NCBI GenBank assembly: GCA_002633025.1
Contig: NMRB01000017.1
Span: 656,843 to 720,842, forward strand
DNA from: Notospermus geniculatus
Lineage: Eukaryota; Nemertea; Pilidiophora; Heteronemertea; Lineidae
Length of the DNA stretch: 64,000 bases
Reading direction: 5' to 3'
The notes beneath the pieces are model-generated. The model saw only the letters and a list, made by a program, of their open reading frames with translations, was not told the origin of the DNA and did not search any database. Position 1 is the stretch's first letter. Every line of letters starts with the position of its first letter. This document shows positions 14,497 to 28,340 of this stretch, piece after piece. A program made the position numbers and the translations under genes.

Positions 14497-14641
14497 CTGC
14501 AAAAGGAAAATAAAAACATTCAATCAAACACTATCTATTTAAAATCCTTCTCCAGCAGGAAATCCGACAATCGATAGTACGCCTAGGCCTAGCTAAGCAT
14601 GTTAAAAGTGTCCGAAAATAGAAACTCACACAGGCCTACAT

Positions 14642-14683
14642 TGCGCATGCGTAAAGTGGTCGTCAAAACAACATGGCGGAAGT
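14642..14683. promoter_or_regulatory. Candidate bidirectional promoter: NRF1-like and YY1/ETS-like sites
   Basis: TGCGCATGCGT (14642-14652) matches the palindromic NRF1 consensus. AACAACATGGCGGAAGT (about 14667-14683) matches a YY1 site merged with an ETS core, a pairing typical of TATA-less housekeeping promoters near the start site. It lies between the 5' ends of DDX10 (minus) and CEP126 (plus). Function is inferred from motif and position. Confidence 0.6.
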
Positions 14684-15128
14684 CGTCCCAAATATTTTAT
14701 TTTTCCGTTCATTTCCAATTCAAAATTGTGCCAACAAACGCGTGACATGAATGTAGGCTAGGGGCCTAATATATTCTTCTTGAATACGTACACCATAGTG
14801 AATACAGTTCAACAATAAAAAGAAACATGGACATGAATTCTGGTGCTTATTCGTATCCTTTTTTTGCCAATTTTTGGGCCCTGCATCATGATCTGCGCAG
14901 CATGCATGTTACCGGTATGGCAGGCCTATGGCAGTGCCAGTGCAGCGTGCATGAGTGCATGCATGCATACCGGTACCGGTTAGGGTAATATAGGCTTAGG
15001 CCTATAGTAAACATGGTAGGCCTAACTAAAGAAGTGTCACCATGCTCACCTCACTCATCACTGCCGGCACTGGTCATCTGGTCATGCGGACATGGCATGC
15101 TGTCTGATCATTCAATTCATGGTGGTCC

Positions 15129-15598
15129 GGGTTCGTAAGAACACCGGATCGGACCAAATCAGACCGGATCGGACTGAATCGGAGCATAAAGTCACTGAAT
15201 CGGAATCATCAACTAACATTCATTTTTTTCTTCTTAAATGCAAGAACCATGATGATGGCATGAATTATATCGGTAGGCCTAATGGCGAATGACTACTTAG
15301 AAATAAAAATAAAAGGCAAATTTCGATTTTAACGTTGCATTTTGTAAGAAATCTACCGTCTGAAACACGCATGCTGTCGCGCAGACGGTAAACACTGTGG
15401 CGCCACGACTGTGTCACCTTGTGTGAGAGTTCTAACAAAATGTAACGTAAAAGTGTACCATTGCCATAGTACCATAGCCTTATCTGTGTTTTATTGTTAT
15501 TTCTAAGTCATTCCAATTCATGATTCTTGCATTTAAAAAGCAAACTGCATGCTAATTGATTCCGATTCAGTCCGATCCGGTGTTCTTACAAACCCCCT
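15129..15598. mobile_element. Non-autonomous DNA transposon with long inverted ends
   Basis: The left end GGGTTCGTAAGAACACCGGA is matched in reverse at the right end by TCCGGTGTTCTTACAAACCC. Similarity extends inward about 100 bases on both sides, including GGATCGGACTGAATCGGA and TTTAAATGCAAGAA-like stretches. The total is about 470 bases with no reading frame of note. Confidence 0.8.
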
Positions 15599-16082
15599 AT
15601 AACTAGGCCTACAGTAAAGGCCATGTAGGCCGAGGGAGGCTGGTATCGTTGCAGTTGATTGATTGATGGAATTCACTCATGAGCAGTTACAAGTTCAAAG
15701 TTTTAAGGCAGCCTTTGTACCGTAGTTATCCAAGGGTTCTACGGTTGGCCTAGAGGCTAACTTAGTTAGGATCATCAACTTGGACTTGGTAGGCGAAGGC
15801 CTACCGTGTGAGTACACTTCAATCACTTAGTCAGTGTGCAGACTACAGCAAGTGCACTCATCACTGGATCGCTGTCTTGGCCTCAGGCGTGTAAACATTT
15901 AACTGAATGAATTGTTAATGTAAGATCAACGAGACTTGCAAGGGCAAGGTCAAATAGAAATTGACGTAGCCTGCATATTTTATCTTACATGACACACAGT
16001 GTAAAAAACAACAAAGCCCTGGGACATTTCTACCTTGAGAACTTCTGTATGTTTTGGTTTTTCCTTAATCCATCCTTCTCAG

Positions 16083-19000
16083 CGACCGTTATAAGATAAT
16101 TGAGAGAGAGCAGATTGACAGCTTGAAAAATGTACTTCAGCGGGATAACATAGCAAGAGGGAAGAAGCTGTCCCAAGAAAATTACAGGAGGAGAAGGTAA
16201 GATTTCGTGAGGTGACATGTTCTGTCATGCCAGTTTTCATGCTGAATTGAGTCACATCACCCCACTAACAGAATCCTTTTCTTGATCATGGTGATCAATA
16301 AAATTAAAGAACTCTACTGGCATCGTAAGGGGTTGGTTTCCTTTCCATAGTGGTAAAATCTACATGTAGTGCAAAACCTTTGTTGGCTTATTTCATGTTG
16401 CTTGGCACTGGCTTGCACAAGTGTGCAATTGCAAGATGTGTGTTGGGGTGTCGGATTGGACTGATTAAGAAGGATCAAGGAGTTTTTACACAAGTACAAC
16501 TTTAATACAAGTTTGCAGAGACGCATGTACATGAGTAGGAAATCAGGGAACCATGGGGGGTTTTGTACCAACCATGGCAATAAAAATTAATACTCTGAGT
16601 ACAGGATTATGAAAACTGAAATATTAATACATGTACAATGTAGGCTCATTGCACATTGACAATGTTCAATGACATTCACTTCACTGTTTTTTCCTTTTGC
16701 ATAAACTTAGCATTGAGTATATTTTTGAGACAACCTGTCATAATATCATGATGTACCTACCAAGTCATGGTATTGGAGAGATTAATTTAGAACAACTTGA
16801 AACCAATGAAGAATGTTGTTTCATGTTTTGTGATGTTTTTTCAAAACCCTGTGGTCAACATTATTTGTTGTTTTGCACATGGACAATGGTGACATGGTGC
16901 GGCAGTGCATTGTTTGAAATTACAAAAAATTGGGTAAAAATATAATGTTCCTGCAAATTACTTTTGTGTGACATACATGTATTTGTCACGCCATATTTTT
17001 GTACCGGTATATGGCCATGTCAAACAAAAACTTGGATACACTTGTCAGTCTAACAGAGTATCGGAAGGTATGGGGGTGTACACATACTCTACATACTCAA
17101 GGCATGGGGTGACCCAGTAAGATGATTACCCTTATACATGTATTTAAAGACCTGGGCCCCGGTTTTCAAACAGTATTGTCTTCACTAAGATCTGTACATT
17201 CTACTTGCTTTGATTCACTGTTCATTGGGATTATTATTTTCATATTACTCCAGAGCCATTGCTATAAAACGAAAACTAGAGGCACAGAGGGAGGAAAAGA
17301 GACGGCAACAGATCTTAGCCCAACGCCGAGAAAAACAAAGGGAAGCAACTGAGAGGTTCCAAAGGAGGAATCGGTCATATCGTGGTTCAGTCACACCTGA
17401 AAGTGGCGAGCAGAAAGGTGGGTTGACACTCGTAAAATTATCACCAGACTTGCTGGCGTATTGGACTTGCATGCATTTCTTGATCAGAAAATTCAATACA
17501 AAATACACACGGCTCTGCACAAGTGGAAATTAGAATTTCCTTCTTCTGGTATAGTAAACAAGACTCCACTGATCATGTTATAACTCTTTTCATCATTTCT
17601 AACATATTGTGTCCTTTTTCAGACCTTCTTGATGAGGATAACCCTGCCCCAGCCCTGGATGAGGCTCTCCGTGCAATCCGCGGTAGCCCCGTCCATCGCC
17701 AAACAAGCACCGATTCCCAGGGTTCAATAAACCATGTGAGGGCATTCTCTCCATCATCGTACTCATCATATATGTCTACTCCAGGCTATAACAGCAAATC
17801 AGATAAATATGCATATCTATCGCCAAGTCAGTTACAGGCGCAACAACAGCGAACAAAAGAGCAGACGTCACAGGTTGCTTCTCACACGGACTTGAAAGCA
17901 CGAAGTTTACATAATTTGAACAGTAGTCGAAATCTCTTCGAGCAACAGTTGCATCAGCAGCAGCAGCTCTTGGTGAAACAACAGGAGAAGTCGCTGCATG
18001 ATTTCAACACAGCGATTATGCAGGAAATGCTTAATGATAAGAAGATTGAAGGAGAAGAGAATGATCATGATGACCACATAGAAACAGATAGTTTATCAAG
18101 CGATGATAGTTTAAATCAATCTCAAGACTTAACAATACGAACTAATAGTAGTAATATACCGGTAGGTAAAAATTCTGAACTACCCTCTTCTGACCGTACC
18201 GAATCTTTTCACTTGACTCACGATGAGAATGATTTTGCATTGAACAAAAACGGCAGTGATCCAAATAGAACATTCAGTTTGGATGACCGGGGAGGGGAGA
18301 TCTTTGGGTCTGACAATAAGGATGGGGGTGGTGGACAGCTTGGTTTGTCGCAAACTGTGAAACAAAGCGGGGTGATGATGGATCAGAGCGGACAAGCTGT
18401 GGAGTCTGGTGGAGCAGTTAGCAAACCGTCTGAACTCAGTCACGAGCAGGATCCGGCTATATATCGCACGAGTGCATTCCAAATTCACAACAAGGCATGG
18501 ATATATTCTGATCCAGTCCCCGACAGTCAACCAACTGTGCTCACTTCAAATTCTAAACCAAATAGTCTGAGAACTACTTCAACTAATGCCACAGCTACGC
18601 ACGCTGTTGCAAAGAAAGGTGAATTCACGGTGACAAGCAAGCCTCCTCAAATGATTCAGTCAGCCACTACTGCACAAGCAAATAACAGTCAGTCTGCTAT
18701 GACCCAAAGTCTTAAGCACCAGGTTACGCCTGAAGGCTCTGGAACTTCTAAATACTCAGCCGTGCAGAATGGTTCAAGCTCTAGTAGTGCATCTCAGTTA
18801 CATCAACCAACGGTGTATTCAAGGATCGCCACTAAAGAAAGTGTGAAGCAAGTTTCGAATGGTTTTTACTTTATTGTACCAAATACAAATGATAGAGCGG
18901 AAGAGGAATCAATTCAGGATGATGTCTCATCAATAAACTCTACGGTTTCGAACTCAAACTTGTCTAAGGGCCCTGAGCCGGAACTTAAAGTGATACGTAG

Positions 19001-22000
19001 CATTCTGAAGAAGACTACAGCACTTATACCTGTGGCTGGGAAAGGAATTAAGTCTAGTGGATATGGTGCTATGGCTCCACAGAGAACTGTGATGCAAAAC
19101 CCATCAGTCCGAGATAGTTTGGAATTTAATAAGAAGGTTCTAGAAATGAAACATGAGAGGCAAGAAAGAAAGGTAGGTGTACGTAGAATAATAGCTTTGT
19201 ACTTTTAGAAGGGATTTTCTTTCTGAGTGAGAGCTACATTCTTTGGCCCGGTGGTCAGTTTCAATCAAGTATTGCCTTTGTTCCAGTTGACTCTTGAGTG
19301 AAGCTTTTATTTATTAAAGTTCACTAAATCACTTCACCACTTCTTGACTGTCTCAAATGCAAGGAGTTGCACTCTACTAGTACTAGTAGAGCCAATGGGT
19401 GGTTTCTACTATATTCTTTCACTCCAACCTTCAACCTACATGTACCACTCCCAGACATGTACATGTGTGTATGAACATAACAAGTTTGTCTGAAAATGAC
19501 TTCTACGCATACCCTTTTGGTACATGTACATGTAGATATCATGACAGGAAATACAATGAAAGTGTGTCTCTGGCATTTTATGGACTATGCTTAGACATGC
19601 CCATTGTTGTTCTTCCCAATCGGTGTGGTTATTCTGCATATCAACACTTTATTCTTCTTTCTGTGTGACGTTGTTCTACTTTGCGGTGAATGAGAACATG
19701 TTTTGAAAACTATATATGGTAAAATCAATGAAGCGGACAATTTCTCCCTCGCGTCAATCGTTGCCTTTGTATTCATTTTCCTTTTGATAAATCACCAATC
19801 TGTGACTCTGATTTGAAATTTTATCAGAAGAAGTGTGTTTGCTTTCAACCATCAAAAGATTGCAAAAATTTGTTCATTTTATTTGTCACATCCTCCAATC
19901 TCTGAATTCCGAAGGAATGGGCATAGGCTATTCTGCCCTGAATTTTGACAAATGATACAATGAAATATTTGGTAGTTGTACTTGTACATATGTTTTGTTG
20001 ATAGAATGATCAATTGTCTTTGCTAATCTATTGATTTATCTACATGATTCATTTTACATCTTCACTTCAGAAGTCAGCAAAAAAGAAGGGTGTACGTTTT
20101 GCAGACCTGACCTATGAGGATGGTTCGAGCAGTGACAGTGGCAGTGAGCAGACGAAAGAAACAGTTTATGAAGTTGAAAGGGAGGAAGTGAAACCTGTCA
20201 TTAATAATCCAAAGATTAAAGGTACGTTCATCAGAAGCTGTTCGTTGATTATCAATAAATTGTAACTTTTATGTCCATACACTGATCCAGTGACTGGCAG
20301 CAACTGACATGTGTATGTTCCTCATGCGAGGGCAACTTACATCCAAAAACCTCCTCTGGGTAGTGTGTCAAACACGAGCCTTACCAAATCTGTGGTGGGA
20401 GCTTGTGCCATAGGCAGCATGGACGCTACACCAGGATACTGTGTAAATTGTAGGGAAACCTTGGTGAATTGTCGATAATTGATAGCCAGCTTGCATGAGA
20501 AAACTGAGACTGTGTGGCAAGACTTGAAGAATGAAATCATTTGGCAGTGGAAGGTTGGATACCTCCAAACATGAACAAAGCAAGTTATTGTATTTCCCAT
20601 TTACCATTTCCAGAACAACAGTCAGCACCAGCAGTGAGTCACAAACCCCCAAGACCTATATCAGCAAGGGTCACTGGATCATCGAAACAAGTGGAGAAGG
20701 GATCGCGTGCCTCGAGTGCTCCTCTTACGAGAAGAAATGCGCCACAGGGTCGAATTATTCAGCACACAACACAGCAAGCTCATGCTGATGACGGTCAACA
20801 TGGTCAAGCCACTCACGTCAGGCGAACTGCTTTTGGGGAGACTCCTTCGCCAAGTTTAAGTGCACCTTTAGTTCGAAAAACTGTCTCAGAAAATTCCTTG
20901 GCTTATAATGGTCATGACAACTCAAGGCCAACTGAGAACAGAATTTATGGTGTTCACAATAACAATTATGAATTACGAGGTCAGAATGGAGTGGTTGAAC
21001 GAACACAAGAAATGATGGACATGAATGGGATTCCTCTTGACCGTACACCAACGGATGCAGAAATAAATTGGTTGTGGGATAAGGTTAGAACTTGCCTAAA
21101 TCGTGAATCGTCAAGTGCTTCTGAGGCAAGTTTTCGGCCGCCGAGCGGAAAACTTTACATTGACGGTAATACGATAAGTCCAGGTCAGCGGCATGCCACA
21201 AGAGTTGCACCATCCCCAAGTGGACAAAACAAAGTGTACAATAATACCACAGACTCTGTTAGCAATTTGAAAAGGAGAGCAGCACTGCTTCAGCAAAGGA
21301 GTAGACAGCAGCAGCCAAATACCTTGAAGAATTACAAGACGAATGAATCCTCGACTGCTGGGTACACTGCAACTATTCAGTATCCAAATCCAAGTTCTCA
21401 GCGACCAAGTCATGCAACAACAGCCCAAACTCAGGAGCGTAAGTGTCAAATGGTGTACCATATTCAAGAACATCTCGAAAAATCTAGTCTACATACACAT
21501 TCCCAAATCTACGTATTTTGGACGATTCCCAAACTCTATCAAACACATGCATGCTGTGTTATTCACAGTTTTCTAGCTGTTTGCACCAGTTTTTTTGTGT
21601 TTTGCGTTTTAGAGTTGGTGCACTAACAGTTTGTTTACTCAAACTCAAACTACATAAGAAACTATACGGGTCCTTTCTTGACAACTCTCGCTTCTTGTAA
21701 TAGTATGTACATGTACATGTAGATTTAGTAAAACATGAATTACATGTACAGGTATTGTACGTGTACATTTACATACTAAACAAGACACATGTGTTTGGCA
21801 ATTCTACAAATGATTACTCACTGCCAGACAAGTTGTAGGACTTCCGTAACAGTTTATAGTTTTTGTAGTTTAAGTAGTTATTAACCAATACACATTTAAG
21901 TCCAGCGGTTGAGGGTTGCTTGAATTAGCAGCCGGTCACAATTCCCTGTGTGTGTGATCCTGAAACTAACATTTTACACTTTGCAGTGAGTGAGAGTATG

Positions 22001-24326
22001 GCAGCATTCCTAACTGCAGAAACACTTAGCCAGCAAAATGTGTCCGATAGTCAAATCCATACTGCTATGGACGCGGCACAAAGAACACGACAACCTGTCA
22101 ATTCCCAAAATACAACACCCAAGGGTAGGTTTCTCATTTCATAGTCTTATTCTAACCAACATGCAATGTCACTGTCCCAGTCTATTCCCACTGTACATGA
22201 ATGCTTCTAAGTCGGAAGTGACCCATTAATTCTCATTCTAAAACAGCCACATCCTGATCTGCTGGTGGAAGTCCCATGTCTTTTTCTATCCATTCATTGA
22301 ATGTGCTCCACTGAACCATTCATCAAAATGTCTGTTAGTGTTAAATTACAAAAAAATTCATACTGGCACAATGCTTTTAATACACACACATATCACACTA
22401 TGAAGTGCATGTTCTATCCGACTTCTAATCAATTTTTGTGATTTATGGGTCTATTGGCCAATACTGTTACACATACTTGTCTGTGTTTACTAACTTTGAA
22501 CATGACCTAGAATTCTCCAACAGCGGCTATTAAAGGCATATATTTGTGGAAATGCATAGATTCAACTCTTGAAACAGGTGCATACAGTACACGTCTGGAT
22601 GTACTGGTATATATGGGAAAAGTTTTTGTTAGGGTCGATGTATGAAAACCATGATGCTGCCATCCTCTGTGCGTGAATTCTTCTATATGGATGAAGTGCC
22701 TAACGTAGAAGTAGCTAATCAAGGGTGATTGGTAGTCATGCGGTATTTTCTAAAGTTGCAACTGCATGATATCAGACGCGGATATTGTGAAATACAGTTG
22801 ATTTATGACCGAGTGAATCAGCGTTGAGATCAATTGGACTTAGATACCAGTACTTGTATTGTAGTAGTACTTGTGTCATATTGGTGTGAAGTGCTGGTTT
22901 TGAAGTGGTATAACTTCCTCATTTTTAGATTCGTCTCCCAGCGCCATCTTACAGCAGTGGTGGAGACGAATCTATTGTATTACCCTGCGGGGTATCAACT
23001 GATAGACGCACTCTCGCCCCAGGCAATGTCCACGTGGCATTGTGCCATGTAATGGAATACATCAACGACCTAGGAAATAGGCCAGCGTGTACTTGCAGTA
23101 ATAAATACGTGATTTACTGTGACCTGCANAATTGATTTTTTCTTCGTACCCTCAAATTTCTTTAGGGTACTATATTTGTACCCAAAGCACCCTTTGGACC
23201 CTGCCCACCTATTTTGCCGCTGTGCATGCCATTTCATAACTTTCAAATGGAGACGAATCTGCGCCATCACATGATGGCTCTAGTGTTATTCTCATTCATG
23301 TACACAAAGAAAATGAAACAGCAAATATATTTATCTTTCTTCTTCAGAAACGACCATGCTGTCACTTGAGGAGCAACGACTGCTGCAGTCATTGGAACGT
23401 CTGAATGAGAGACTGCGTAGTAAGTTTATTCCCCAGGATTCCTCGGCTGTCATCTTGAGCTCAAAAGTCTCAGTCCTCTGTATTGAACAGTAACTTCAGT
23501 TTATGTCAGGACTTCTCTGATATTTCACATTGGAACAATTCCAATTTACTTCTACATGTATCATATAATATCCCTTTCATGAATTTTGTTTTTACAACAT
23601 GTTGCTAGCTTTTTAACCCCTTAAGGCGAACTATTATGTCATTACGAAATCCGGGGAAACCCCGAAAACACCCGAGGATCACAGCTTGCATAAGGCGTAA
23701 TAGTACCGGGTACGCCTTGTAAGGAAATGGCACGTCACAGTGCGTAGGACGTTATATCACATCCGGAACCTTATGTGTCAAATACTTTTTAAGAAAAATT
23801 TGAACTAAAAAAAATTACTTTGTTAAGGGGTTAAAGCAATTAAAATTGAAATTTTTTCTGTTTTTATTTCAGTTACTGAAGTCTCTGCATCACCTACCAA
23901 TCTCAATCAGCCAAATGTGTTCAGTCCAAAGTCTACAGTACCAGTAAGTTCTGACTATTGAAATATTGATGGAATTCGATGAGGGTACAGATAACAAGAG
24001 ATTGCTCCTTTTGGTGTCTTTTCTACGGCTTTGGAATCAAACCCAAAAACATTGATGTGGCATCGCTCATGATGTGGAGTCATGCGATTGTGTGATTAAT
24101 TATGTGATGTGATGTGGTATCACTTTTAAAGTTGTGTCTGTTAGTGTTATTCAAATCTAGTGCTCTACAACCCTCTTTCTTCTTGCAGTCTGGTTTCAAA
24201 GGCCATCAACCACTGACGTCCCACAACCGCCGATTATCATCAGACAGGAACGGAACTACCGGTACACGATTCCGTACTGGATCCGGCAGCGTAATCAATA
24301 GAACTAATTATGGACGACAGTACTGA
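16083..24326 (+). CDS. CEP126: Centrosomal protein CEP126 (KIAA1377) orthologue, nine exons seen
   Basis: In human cells CEP126 sits at the centrosome and ciliary base and supports microtubule organisation and cilium formation. Exons: 16083-16196, 17254-17417, 17623-19172, 20071-20221, 20614-21438, 21987-22124, 23348-23419, 23873-23943, 24189-24326; phases join throughout, giving about 1,074 residues (human about 1,117). Matches to the family: a basic coiled coil with REEKRRQQILAQRREKQ, then ERFQRRN, LDEALRAIRGSP, IRSILKKTTALIP, VRDSLEFNKKVLEMK, KKGVRFADLTYED, and near the C terminus LSLEEQRLLQSLERLNERLR. Between these anchors the chain is Ser/Thr/Asn/Gln-rich and poorly conserved. GVRF also resembles a PP1-docking RVxF motif. 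The first exon with the start codon lies upstream and was not identified: exon 16083 opens in phase with no in-frame ATG. Confidence 0.9.
23613..23834. mobile_element. piggyBac-type MITE in a CEP126 intron
   Basis: The 222-base segment begins TTAACCCCTTAAGG and ends TTAAGGGGTTAA. Both edges carry the TTAA target expected of piggyBac-class insertions, with inverted CCCCTTAA termini. No reading frame. Confidence 0.8.
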
Positions 24327-25889
24327 GAGCTTTGGCCATGAGACAGTTCACTTGATGGTGCTGCTGGGGAACATAAGTCAAGTCCTGAGTTATCCGTCCA
24401 AAACTGGTGAATGCTGAATTAGAAAGAGTTCGCATTGTTCAACTTTTTATAAAGCGACGAGTTGAGCTTTCGAGACAAGTGTGTCTTCAACAGGGCACCA
24501 GGAGTCCTGAGGAAGACACGGTAGTGACGAAAGCTGTTGATTGATAAAAGGTTGACCAATGCTTATTCTACTGTTGGACTCAGTAACCACCATTACCTTA
24601 ATCAGAACTTCTGTAGGGTCAGCAGAGTGGAGGGTTCCCAAAGTTCTCTTTACTTGAGACTTGTTGAAGTTGATAGTCAAGTGTCATTTGACTTGAATTG
24701 AACCATTGCCAAGGCATAATGTATTCTTTAGAATCTCCAGGCAGTAGCAGCCCATGACATATCATGGTGTAGGTGGGTATCAATTTGAAACTGTGATAAA
24801 TTTACCCGTTGATTGTCAGTACTGTTGGCAGAATGGATACAAGTTTGTTTGCGCCAGTATTGGTCATGATTTCAAAAGATTATTTATTGAGATAGGCTAG
24901 TACATGTATTGTTCTAGTTAAGTTTAATTTATTTTGTAAATAGTGGAAATGACTCTATTCTGTATAGTGGCTGTAAGTTGTACACAACTGTCCTTTACTA
25001 GTGAAAGGTAGCGTCTTCACTTGTGGTCAGTGGGGTGGTGTTCAATAGCTTTAGTCTTGAACTACCAACACAATGTACCTTAGTGTATAGCTATTACTTC
25101 CAGTGTTCTAGCCAGAAATTTTTCCAAACAGGGTGGGATGACTGCATTTTCCTGTGATTTTAAGGCCCCTGGATTTTCACACAGGGTGGGAGTGAAATTC
25201 AAACAGGGCGATGTAATAGAAAATGGGTGGTAAAAATTTAAACAAGGTGGTAAAATGACCTCTGAATTTTGAACAGGGTGGTACCGCCCTGTTTAAAAGG
25301 CCTGGCGAGAATACTGACATTATGTACCAGTCTCCTGTTGGTCACCAGTGGAGACCCTGCCTTGAAGCATTAGAGGGCAGACTCTTAAAAAGTGACTGTA
25401 CTGCTGCACTGTTTTTAAATTTGTTGACAGTTGGAATGTGTTGGTGTAAGTAGAATAAGTGATGTTGACCAAAACAGCACCAATGTGTTTCCTTGTGATA
25501 TTGCCAATGTCTGTTCATTCATTTTCTGCTGAGCTCCTTTTGTTCATGTTGGGTTATCACAAGCATTGCACTTTTGCAGGTCGCCAAAACCCCAACAAAA
25601 CTGCTGAGAATTACTCCAATGAGATCAAAATTCCTCAATGCTTTATCAGGGGGTCTTTTCAGCCAGTAGGTCTATCATCCGTCCTCATGTTTTACTTGTA
25701 TATCATGGAAATCCATGTATTTACCGTTCCTTGTATTTCATATTGATGTACATGTACTTATGTAGAAATTATTACTTTCCGTCCATTTATAAAGTCATCA
25801 AATTGGTTACACCATTCCATTTCATGAAATGTGCTATGTGATTTTAACACAGCGGAATTTCATATCTGTTTGATGAAGAAGTAAATAAA
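24327..25889 (+). other. Probable CEP126 3' UTR
   Basis: A-T-rich non-coding sequence follows the stop codon; the first convincing signal, AATAAA, is at 25884-25889. It includes the MITE at 25101-25316. The extent is inferred. Confidence 0.5.
25101..25316. mobile_element. MITE with CAGTGTTCTAGCCAG termini
   Basis: Left end CAGTGTTCTAGCCAG, right end CTGGCGAGAATACTG: 15-base inverted repeats with two mismatches. The interior carries repeated ACAGGGTGG and CACAGGGTGGG motifs. No target duplication is evident. Confidence 0.75.
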
Positions 25890-26772
25890 ATGGATACTTT
25901 CTGAATGCATGAACATCTTTCTTGTCTCACCTTTTTGTTCCTTCAGAGTGTAGACGATCCCTTGCTTCCGCACGCGCATAGTCTTGCTACTTTGTCAGGA
26001 GCAATTCACTTGCTGCTGTGACTGACAATATACCTTTAGGACTAAACATTTTGGTGACACTTACGCAGCTCATCCTGAAATGATGAAGTGTTGCTAGGTG
26101 TTCATCTGGGAAGATATGAATTTTGACGTCCTAGGTGACATAGGCACTGACCAATCAGTTTGCCGATTTCCTGCGTCAAGAATGACGCAGGAAATTGCTT
26201 AGTGATCTGTCTTCCTGATCCTGGCAACATCAACGCTGAGTCGAGTTCCGTCCGCTGAGAACACGACCGACTCGCAGCGGCTGATCTGGATGAGTCAGAG
26301 TGCAACAGAGCTAGAGCAGATGACTCTGCCTTTCCGGAAGCTGGTGGTCCTGGCATGCTGTCAGTTCGAACCTGAAGCCCATGACAATATGGTCATGGCT
26401 GCTTTGAGGGGATCTACGGCGTACCGGTACCTGTTTCCTTTGAGCGAGGGAAGGAGGGATTGGAACGCTTGTCATCAGGGCAAGATGCTGACCACCCTCG
26501 CCTGCCGCAAATTGTTTTGCTATGATGCATGAAATTTTGCAACTACTGCATGGTAGGCCTACTGTAGGGGGCCTAGATATAAGTTCTTTGATACGTTTGT
26601 ACCGGTAATCAAAAGCGCATCGACCTGACTTGGCACAGCGATTTCCTGATTCAATGAAGTTATCACAAGAGTAGTATTGGCTCTGAATTTCAATTTGAAA
26701 AAAGACCTCCTGTGAAAAAATCGACCATTTGCTTGTGTCCCTTTTCAAGCTCAACGCTTGATCTGATTTCAT
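25890..26772. other. Intergenic region, no gene recognised
   Basis: Short open stretches exist on both strands around 26100-26780, but none has splice support or recognisable domains. AATGACGCAGGAAATTG near 26185 inversely echoes TTTCCTGCGTC near 26166, a small hairpin. Confidence 0.4.
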
Positions 26773-27523
26773 TTTCATCGCGCGTGGGCTAGATTCCGGT
26801 CTCGTATGCCCTTCAAGCCAGCTTATGAAAATTTCCGATGATCAAAGCGAAAAAGATCAAATAAAACATATTTTTCCGGGTTTACGCATTAATCAGATTG
26901 ATGAACGTATTTGACACTAATAACATAAAGAATGAATAACGACATAAAATGAATAACGACATACACTATCTTATTTTTGTGTCAATTATTATCAAGTACA
27001 GACGACACACACACGTGTACCTCTTCTGCCTAAAATGTTTTGTGTTCTTGGTTGACTTGAGATTTTGTTATGATTGAATACGCTATGAATCAAAAGTTGT
27101 GGTGAAAGTACCGTAGTCTATGGAAGTACTTTGATTGAGTTAACCAGGTGGATCGTTATCACGAAAAAGGGAAAGCGCCGAACGCCCCTATTTGAACGGG
27201 GCGCCTCCGCTGGATCACTCCGGCTATCCATCGTACGATCCTGCATAAATCGATCGGTAACCAGCGAGGATGATTAAATTCCTTTCAGGGGAACCAATTG
27301 CACAATTCCCGTCGTAGACGGCGTGATATTCCAATGTGAATGGGAATACAAATGTAGTCAACTTCCTTATTAATGGTACGTTTCCACAGCTAAATTATAA
27401 CAATTGCTGTTCCTCAGTGTAGAATACTAAAATGATACCACACCGCAAATTCCTTTTGTGTTTGTACTGACGTATCCCTGTGATGAAGAATGATTTCCCC
27501 TCAAAGGAAAGATGCCAAAATAA
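26773..27523. repeat. Duplicated segment left of the gap
   Basis: The segment from TTTCATCGCGCGTGGGC to the edge of the N run matches 28341-29063 almost base for base. Differences are a 20-odd-base insertion near 26945-26970 and scattered substitutions. It contains a hairpin-like GGCGCC-rich patch near 27180-27205. Confidence 0.92.
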
Positions 27524-28340
27524 NNNNNNNNNNNNNNNNNNNNNNNNNNNNNNNNNNNNNNNNNNNNNNNNNNNNNNNNNNNNNNNNNNNNNNNNNNNNN
27601 NNNNNNNNNNNNNNNNNNNNNNNNNNNNNNNNNNNNNNNNNNNNNNNNNNNNNNNNNNNNNNNNNNNNNNNNNNNNNNNNNNNNNNNNNNNNNNNNNNNN
27701 NNNNNNNNNNNNNNNNNNNNNNNNNNNNNNNNNNNNNNNNNNNNNNNNNNNNNNNNNNNNNNNNNNNNNNNNNNNNNNNNNNNNNNNNNNNNNNNNNNNN
27801 NNNNNNNNNNNNNNNNNNNNNNNNNNNNNNNNNNNNNNNNNNNNNNNNNNNNNNNNNNNNNNNNNNNNNNNNNNNNNNNNNNNNNNNNNNNNNNNNNNNN
27901 NNNNNNNNNNNNNNNNNNNNNNNNNNNNNNNNNNNNNNNNNNNNNNNNNNNNNNNNNNNNNNNNNNNNNNNNNNNNNNNNNNNNNNNNNNNNNNNNNNNN
28001 NNNNNNNNNNNNNNNNNNNNNNNNNNNNNNNNNNNNNNNNNNNNNNNNNNNNNNNNNNNNNNNNNNNNNNNNNNNNNNNNNNNNNNNNNNNNNNNNNNNN
28101 NNNNNNNNNNNNNNNNNNNNNNNNNNNNNNNNNNNNNNNNNNNNNNNNNNNNNNNNNNNNNNNNNNNNNNNNNNNNNNNNNNNNNNNNNNNNNNNNNNNN
28201 NNNNNNNNNNNNNNNNNNNNNNNNNNNNNNNNNNNNNNNNNNNNNNNNNNNNNNNNNNNNNNNNNNNNNNNNNNNNNNNNNNNNNNNNNNNNNNNNNNNN
28301 NNNNNNNNNNNNNNNNNNNNNNNNNNNNNNNNNNNNNNNN
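27524..28340. other. Assembly gap (N run)
   Basis: 817 undetermined bases. Any reading frame running through them is an artefact. Confidence 1.

Larger units (their letters stand above)
14497..16082. other. DDX10-CEP126 intergenic region
   Basis: It should hold the first exons of both genes, but I could not identify them. It contains the promoter motifs at 14642-14683, a TAGGCCTA-rich low-complexity patch (14320-14425, in the adjoining DDX10 intron), and the long-TIR element at 15129-15598. Confidence 0.5.

Noticed and set aside
14672-14749. ATGGCGGAAGTCGTC as start codon of CEP126
   Set aside because: The frame stops after 26 codons and no convincing donor joins it to the exon at 16083; it fits better as a YY1/ETS promoter site.
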